Part shown: positions 59,501 through 64,000 of the stretch, one piece after another
How the letters are laid out: each line of letters begins with the position of its first letter
How positions within the stretch are numbered: the first letter of the stretch is position 1
Position numbers and translations under genes: made by a program
Notes under the pieces: generated by a model
The model's database searches: none
The model's input: only the letters and a program-made list of their open reading frames with translations
What the model was told of the DNA's origin: nothing
Assembly (NCBI GenBank): GCA_028751875.1
Contig: CM054135.1
Coordinates: 7,644,924 to 7,708,923 of the forward strand
DNA from: Rapana venosa
Lineage: Eukaryota; Mollusca; Gastropoda; Neogastropoda; Muricidae
DNA length: 64,000 nt
Direction of reading: 5' to 3'

Positions 59501-59852
59501 CTATGACTGGTTGTGTCGCTAACAAAATACCCAGATAGACCTTGCTATCTGGAGAGGGATGACTCTGAGCTCCACTTGCCCATGACACAAGGGACACTGC
59601 CTTTCAGTTTCAGTGAAGTGCCCCTACAACGACTTCTTACAGTTAAGTCAAACAGCGCTAGGGCCTACTACGAACTAATACGGAATACCCCAACACACAC
59701 ACACACACACACACTGAACGATTTGTACAGGAGTATGGACATTGTTTACCTGAGTGGGTGTGAACACAAAACACCAAGAGAACTGCACAAGAAAGCATTT
59801 TACAATAGGCAATAACAGAAGCTGTCACATGAATAGATGTGTCGTCTGCCAT
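48710..59852 (-). CDS. GNPTG: N-acetylglucosamine-1-phosphotransferase gamma subunit, complete
   Basis: Non-catalytic gamma subunit of the Golgi GlcNAc-1-phosphotransferase, which helps tag lysosomal enzymes with mannose 6-phosphate. Nine exons, in transcript order: 59750-59852, 58529-58583, 56661-56804, 56126-56209, 54724-54817, 53964-54161, 50250-50405, 49415-49475, 48710-48753. All have GT-AG borders and matching phases, giving 312 aa (human 305). Family hallmarks are [69 protein letters not shown] and [20 protein letters not shown]. Six Cys (94, 107, 152, 165, 180, 192) fit the mannose-6-phosphate-receptor-homology fold. Possible N-glycosylation sites are at 80, 111, 138 and 167. Cys276 aligns with the human Cys reported to link the dimer; a coiled-coil tail follows and the protein ends ...[12 protein letters not shown]. 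The secretion signal begins at Met19 ([16 protein letters not shown]), which may be the true start. Confidence 0.96.
49029..49162. repeat. Poly-C tract
   Basis: Long C runs broken by A, about 130 bases, in intron 8 of GNPTG. Its length is probably not reliable. Confidence 0.9.
49510..49832 (-). mobile_element. L2-like tail followed by SINE, both minus strand
   Basis: On the plus strand (ATA)n precedes tggaatttatatagcgctga and gtaaagcaacaaatcaaagc (reversed L2-like tail, 49530-49590). The reversed SINE tail (cgaggataatggaataagca) and body (ggcctactctttt, gtctcatccgaagga) follow to about 49830. In intron 7 of GNPTG. Confidence 0.65.
50040..50205. repeat. Dispersed repeat, copy of 25360-25510
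   Basis: Shares gaaattctgtgctaggaatt, cttcctgtcacc and tcttgtcta with the SLC25A10 intron 2 copy. It ends about 45 bases from the donor side of GNPTG exon 7. Confidence 0.7.
50430..50645. repeat. (GT)n microsatellite next to GNPTG exon 7
   Basis: GT/GAGT-rich tract starting 25 bases from exon 7; in the GNPTG transcript it is a CA-rich tract just upstream of the 3' splice site. Confidence 0.95.
50885..53705 (-). pseudogene. Degraded RNase H-bearing LINE in GNPTG intron 6
   Basis: Minus-strand frames, broken by several frameshifts (near 53200, 52900, 52340 and 51660), line up as one LINE ORF. A linker region comes first, then reverse transcriptase motifs [54 protein letters not shown], and QYADDICMW with the catalytic DD kept. 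Next is [16 protein letters not shown], then RNase H pieces [11 protein letters not shown] and [10 protein letters not shown], and a Cys-containing tail [16 protein letters not shown]. The RNase H domain points to an I/Jockey-type group; the exact clade is uncertain. The endonuclease is missing: the 5' end stops in GT-rich sequence near 53700. It lies in the same orientation as GNPTG and is dead. Confidence 0.88.
55230..55585 (-). mobile_element. SINE, minus strand
   Basis: The plus strand ends with a reversed tRNA-like head (gtttgaacctaggccctcag then tctaaccactaggctttcc near 55510-55580). Upstream is a non-coding body with cagcattaacaccagtgg. In intron 4 of GNPTG. Only the head resembles other SINEs here. 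Confidence 0.5.
56868..56999 (-). mobile_element. 3' half of a SINE split by an RTE insertion
   Basis: Reads the reverse complement of the third-family SINE at 38655-38778 (gggtcagggaag ... gcgagggagaggagatgggc ... gaggtctctaacgc ... cacctttac). It breaks off at ccctgaccc, exactly where the retrotransposon begins. Confidence 0.8.
57000..58325 (+). pseudogene. 5'-truncated RTE-like retrotransposon nested in a SINE
   Basis: Codes reverse transcriptase from the start of the domain: [55 protein letters not shown] (motif A), [20 protein letters not shown] (motif B), [13 protein letters not shown] (motif C, DD intact) and [15 protein letters not shown]. Near 57728 a small indel shifts the frame (expected ...LGAI.SDEGSKPE), and the C-terminal part continues in another frame through [20 protein letters not shown] to a stop. 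It ends in (AGAT)n at 58306-58325, a short tandem tail as in RTE elements. It lies antisense in intron 2 of GNPTG and is flanked by a gaccc duplication. Confidence 0.9.
58326..58385 (-). mobile_element. 5' part of the split SINE
   Basis: Resumes with gaccctaaagaggcaggtac and cagctgggta, then actgaagccaaggc: the reverse complement of 38600-38660 of the plus-strand SINE. The tRNA-like head is missing, so this SINE was 5'-truncated itself. Confidence 0.75.
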
Positions 59853-60148
59853 GATTGTTGGTAAGGTGTCGTTTATGATTGTTGATACTGCTGAACTCTA
59901 TGGTAATTGTTTTTGGAATATTCAAGTATTTAATTGAATATTTTAAAAAATTACAATTTGATAAACGAGTAGATTTTAATCAGTTGTGTGTGTGTGTTTT
60001 TAAAGGGGCAGCGCGTATATTTAGGTTTTCAACAACTGTCGTACATTCCGTTTCCGGTCTCTCAAGAAAGTTAACTCTAAAATCGCAGATTGTTCAACAG
60101 CAAACACACTAGGGCTTTGGATGATTAGGCCTATTCCTAGATTTAAAG
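59853..60148. promoter_or_regulatory. Shared divergent promoter region of GNPTG and TSR3
   Basis: 296 bases separate the two start codons. It contains tttccgg at 60051-60057, an ETS-type core in reverse, and a short (GT)n at 59984-59998. No TATA box stands out. The promoter role is inferred from the head-to-head layout. Confidence 0.6.
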
Positions 60149-61309
60149 ATGGGGAAAAACAAACGAGGAGGGCGTAGTGGTAGTGATCGTGGTCGAGGAC
60201 CCGGCGGGAAAAAGGACAGACAAGCGAGATTTGATTCCAAGTTGAAGAAACACGCTGAAAGACAGGAACACGAGGACAGAGATGAAGGTGAAAATGCAGT
60301 TTACTTTTTACTATTTTAGGGTTGTGTACTTTTTGCGCAGCCACATGGTCGCCAAATAGTGATTAGTTAAAAAGAAAACCACAGGAGATAAATATTTCTC
60401 CGTAAAGTGTGCAGCAATTACCATGTTTACATTTAATTATTTCCTTTCTCTCCCGTGTATACCCCCCCCCCTCTCTCTCTCTCTCTTTCTTTTGTTTCTT
60501 GTTTTTATTGTGTGAGTGTATGGGTATTGAGTTTATTTCATTATCATGACATATAATTTGAACGAGTATAATCAAAAATGAGTGTTGATGGTGATCTGTA
60601 CTGTTTTGAGAATTATATATTTAATATTATCTCTGAAATACACACACAGACTCTCTCTGTCTCTCTCTCTCTCTCTCTCTCACCCTCTCTCTCACCTTTT
60701 ATTGTTTTGCTTATTACTTTATAGTTGTTGTGTATCCTGATGAAGGATTCATACTTTATATTTCCAATATTTTATTGGGCTTGTCGACTGTACTTAAGTT
60801 TTAATGTATGCCCTATGTCAATATCTTATTGTTATGTGTAATAACTATGTGTACCATTTTACAATGTGTAGATGTTTATCTTTATGACTTTATAAGTTTG
60901 GATGTTGTTGTTGGTTTTTTTTCTTTGTTTTGTTGGTGTTGTTGTATGTTTTTCTCTTTTTTGGTTGTTTTTTCTTTTTCTTTTGTTTGTTTTTGTTTTT
61001 TTGGGGGGTTTTTTGTTTGTTTTTTTGGGGGGGGAGGGGTGGTGTTTTTAGGATTTTCTTTTATTTGTTTGTTTATTTGTTTGTTGTTTTTTTTAACAGG
61101 GTTATTTCCCTTTGTTTCTTCTGTGTGAGAGTATAAGTCTTGGGTTATTATTATGATGTATCCCTATGGGCGGGGACTGGATGTAAAAAAGCACATGAGT
61201 GCTTATTCATTATCCTCGAAATAAAAGAATTTGTCATCGTCATTGTCTCTCTCACTCTCTCGCTCCCTGTCTGTCTGTTTGTCTGTCTCTCTGTCTCTCT
61301 GTCTCTCTG

Positions 61310-61383
<74 letters not shown>

Positions 61384-63295
61384 GTCATCACAAAAGAAAA
61401 GAAGTTTGTTTTTGAATTAAGTTCTTTATGAATTATCTCTATTCACAACATTGGGTCATTGAAATATCTTTCAGTTTGTGCCACTCAGGACTGTCAGTGT
61501 GGGTTTGGGGCTAATTTACTTTGGTGGATCCTGTCTCTAGAGCTGTGGCAGTTGATGCATTTGAATTTGATTTTGACATGCCAGCATGCTTGCCAGTCCC
61601 AACTTTTATCAAAGATGGGACTTGGAGAGTTTTTGATGTGTACACAAAATGTTAGAGACACATGCAAGGAGGCCAGTTTGCTGTAGTCATCCAAAGGACT
61701 TGCAGGGAAAATGAAGAATGAGGAACCAACGTTAATTTGAGGAAAAAATTCCCCACAGACACACAGCTCAGCAGCAACTCAAACTTAAGCCTTTAGATTT
61801 TATATGATCACCTCCATTTGTCCCGCATAAATTTGTTACATCTTTAACTGTAGGATTTAGTAATAGATACTTAGCTTTGTTTCATGTTTTCTGTGAGGAA
61901 GATTATTTACTGGTATTTAGCAGGACTATATCAAGTGGTAGTGCACCCTGTTGACATTGCACTTTTGCATAGACTGCATCTAAAACATTACCTTTTAAAA
62001 AGATTTTAGGGGGCAGGCTAGCCTAGTGAGCTGTAGTGCCCGGTGTACTAGTGGTTCAATTCTCATTCAAGAGGATTTTTCCTCTGGAATTAACATCAGT
62101 GCCGACTCCACTCTCCCCAAAAGTCCTTCAGATGAGACTATAAACTGAGGTTCCGTGACGCACACAGTTCAACATCTTGCACACACGTTAAAACCCATTC
62201 AGCTTTTCAGAAGAGTAACCATTGTGTGCTGGTGGTAATGGATGACAAAATTGACAAAACTGCATACACATGGAGACTGGATGAAAAAAAGCACATGAGT
62301 GCTTATTCCATTATCCTCGAAATAAAAGAATTAAAAAAAAAGAATAAAAAAAAGTAAGAGCATTGCACTCACAGTTTGACAGCCTTGGGTTGAGCCAAAG
62401 TTTGACCCACTGCCGATATGCACGCTCATGGGGATTTTTTTTTTGGAGTGAGCATCAGTGCAGACTCTACTCCCCCAAAATCTTTTGGATGACACTATAG
62501 ATCAGATGATGAGACTATAAACTGAAGCCCTGTTTGCAAACACATGCAGAACATTGTATGCACATGTTAAAACCACGTTTTGGTATTTGGAAGAATAGGC
62601 CATTCGTGGCGATAAGAATGGATGACAGAAATAATTGAACCGCATGCATACTGGTGTCATGTTTAGACATCATCACCGTAATAATGATAACAACAGTGAA
62701 TAAGATTAAGAATGATAATAATAATATAGATCTCTCTATCTATCTTAGTCTCTCTCTCTCTTCTATATATTTATCATATCTTATCTACTGATAATCTTCT
62801 CTCTCTAATTTCTATAGCACATAATTTTAAGCTTAAAATCAACACCTTCCTCTCCCTCTCTCCCTCTCATTCCCTATAATAAATAGAGTCCATAACTATA
62901 TATCTACAGGGGATGAGCATCATACCCCTAATTGTCTAAATAATAGCGGCACATATTCTTAGATGCTTTACCCCCTCCCACATAGCCCATACACTATCTT
63001 ACAACCAAGCGTGCAAACGTGATGCAACTGGTACAACGTCACGGAAACTTGGTGAACGAGTTACTCTATCCGACATTAACACGAGCAATGTGCAAGGTGC
63101 AAAGGCAGCATCAACGTTCCTAGATCAGCAGAGGGTTGCCCTGGCCATGTGGGACCTGGAGCACTGTGACCGCAACAAGTGCTCCGGGCGCAAGCTGACG
63201 CGCCTGGGCTTGGTGCGCCCTCTGCGGCTGAACCAGCGCTTTTCGGGAATAGTTCTTTCCCCTATGGGCACGAGACCCGTGTCACCTGAAGACAG
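60149..63295 (+). CDS. TSR3: 18S rRNA aminocarboxypropyltransferase TSR3, 5' part (3' partial)
   Basis: TSR3 transfers the aminocarboxypropyl group of S-adenosylmethionine to a hypermodified pseudouridine in 18S rRNA during late cytoplasmic 40S maturation. Exon 1 is 60149-60287: [20 protein letters not shown]..., a basic low-complexity N-terminus, ending with one base of a codon before donor gtgaaa. The next exon ends at 63295 before donor gtcagc. Its start is best placed at 63124 (acceptor gttcctag, phase fits); 63106 also fits. It codes the family core [39 protein letters not shown] and [12 protein letters not shown], matching the start of the catalytic domain. The remainder lies past 64000. 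It is transcribed away from GNPTG. Confidence 0.93.
60470..61390. repeat. (CT)n tracts and a SINE tail in TSR3 intron 1
   Basis: (CT)n at 60470-60488 and 60648-60680. T-rich sequence with G runs at 60900-61100. A SINE tail lies at 61165-61230 (ggggactggatgtaaaaaag, cacatgagtgcttattcatt), followed by (CTGT)n and (CT)n to about 61380. No exon seen. Confidence 0.8.
61391..62000. other. TSR3 intron, nothing recognised
   Basis: Unique-looking AT-rich sequence without an exon that fits TSR3. Confidence 0.45.
62008..62690 (+). mobile_element. Two SINEs in tandem, plus strand
   Basis: First copy 62008-62345: degraded head, ggaattaacatcagtgccga, aagtccttcagatgagacta, and tail aaaaaagcacatgagtgctt then ccattatcctcg. 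Second copy about 62360-62690: degraded head, gagcatcagtgcagactcta, gatgagactataaactgaag, and the alternative end catactggtgtcatgtttag. They follow each other directly. Confidence 0.7.
62700..63000. other. Low-complexity TC/TA-rich sequence
   Basis: Irregular TCTC and TATC-rich sequence just before the second TSR3 exon. No feature recognised. Confidence 0.4.
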
Positions 63296-63419
63296 GTCAG
63301 CTGTGATGGGATGGGATTTTTTGTTTCTGCCTTTCTGGAATGTGTATACATTTTGTTCTTGGTGCGCATGTGTTGCGTGTGTAGTTGTTTACTTGTGGTG
63401 GACAGTGTGAGTTCTCTGT

Positions 63420-63570
63420 CTCTGTCTCTCTGTCTCTGTGTGTCTCTCTCTGTGTGTCTCTGTACGTCTGCCTCTGTCTCTCGGTGAGTCTTTCTGTCTC
63501 TGTCTCTCGGTGAGTCTTTCTGTCTCTGCCTTTCTCTCTTTTAGTTTTACACACACACACACACACACAC

Positions 63571-63619
<49 letters not shown>

Positions 63620-63647
63620 AAACACACACACACACACACACACACAT
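63420..63647. repeat. (CTGT)n-like then (CA)n microsatellite
   Basis: TCTGTCTC-rich sequence at 63420-63540 and (CA)n at 63548-63647. Frames on both strands here are artefacts. Confidence 0.95.
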
Positions 63648-63651
63648 CTCT

Positions 63652-64000
63652 TGGTATCTTTTTTAATGAAAAAGTTGACAGTCTTGCAAAATATGGAGCG
63701 AGAAATAAAAATAGTTCTTGTGAAATAGACGTTGCCTTATCTCTGCATGAGGGATACAGCTTGCTACAAAACGCTTGCTGGAAGCACTTCAGAAAGAAAA
63801 TATATGATTCTGGCTATTGTCTTTATAATGGCTGTTCAAGCAATGTGATAGATTTTCAAAATGCTTTCATTTCTAACAAAGTCTGTGGTTGGTATTATCA
63901 TAGAAATATGTTATCCCTTATGTACAGATTTGAACTAAATGCTTTCAAAACAAAGTACGTGAAAGATGTTAACTGTATTTGTGGGGAGAAGATTACCAAT
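63652..64000 (+). pseudogene. LINE fragment: end of RNase H domain and Cys-containing tail
   Basis: One open plus-strand frame reads FFNEKVDSLAKYGARNKN, close to the end of LINE RNase H domains ((N)E.AD.LAK). It continues EIDVALSLHEGYSLLQNACW and YRFELNAFKTKYVKDVNC to ICGEKITN at the window edge. It aligns with [15 protein letters not shown] ... [20 protein letters not shown] in the LINE at 50885-53705 but is clearly a different copy. Truncated at its 5' end against the (CA)n repeat; it continues past 64000. It sits in a TSR3 intron. Confidence 0.78.

Overview
This is a stretch of animal nuclear DNA. Genes are split by GT-AG introns, many of them kilobases long, and the introns are packed with simple repeats, tRNA-derived SINEs and truncated LINEs. 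Gene content and repeat style fit a lophotrochozoan with a large repeat-rich genome, most likely a gastropod mollusc. That placement is an inference; the sequence alone does not fix the species.

Five protein-coding loci can be supported. (1) At 2033-5028 (+) lie the last two exons of a gene I do not recognise, coding a basic serine/arginine-rich C-terminus. (2) At 10812-13095 (-) is a complete three-exon TOMM22, 131 aa. (3) At 17018-40082 (+) is SLC25A10, the mitochondrial dicarboxylate carrier. Eight clean exons give 266 aa; the exon carrying the third carrier signature survives only in recognisable but damaged form near 36849-36947. (4) At 48710-59852 (-) is a complete nine-exon GNPTG, 312 aa. 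(5) At 60149-63295 (+) is the 5' part of TSR3, which continues beyond the window.

Layout: 1-9 kb holds the 3' end of the unrecognised gene, a 91-bp minisatellite and LINE tails. 9-17 kb holds TOMM22 and two RTE-like retrotransposon remnants. 17-40 kb is SLC25A10 with microsatellite-rich introns, including a (CTT)n block of about 0.5 kb and a 4.1-kb G/T tract almost free of C that looks like damaged consensus. 40-48 kb lies between the convergent SLC25A10 and GNPTG ends. 48-60 kb is GNPTG, with a degraded RNase H-bearing LINE in intron 6 and an RTE nested inside a SINE in intron 2. 60-64 kb is TSR3, ending in another piece of an RNase H-bearing LINE.

How the genes relate: TOMM22 (protein import across the outer membrane) and SLC25A10 (inner-membrane dicarboxylate/phosphate exchange) are both mitochondrial and lie head to head. 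GNPTG (lysosomal enzyme tagging in the Golgi) and TSR3 (18S rRNA modification) are divergent with about 300 bp between start codons. To my knowledge these two are also neighbours in human, so this looks like an old shared-promoter pair. I found no convincing new biological system. The most useful observations are the damaged carrier exon and what it says about the neighbouring G-rich tract, the GNPTG-TSR3 pair, the nested retrotransposon with target-site duplication, and a 65-bp near-perfect hairpin.
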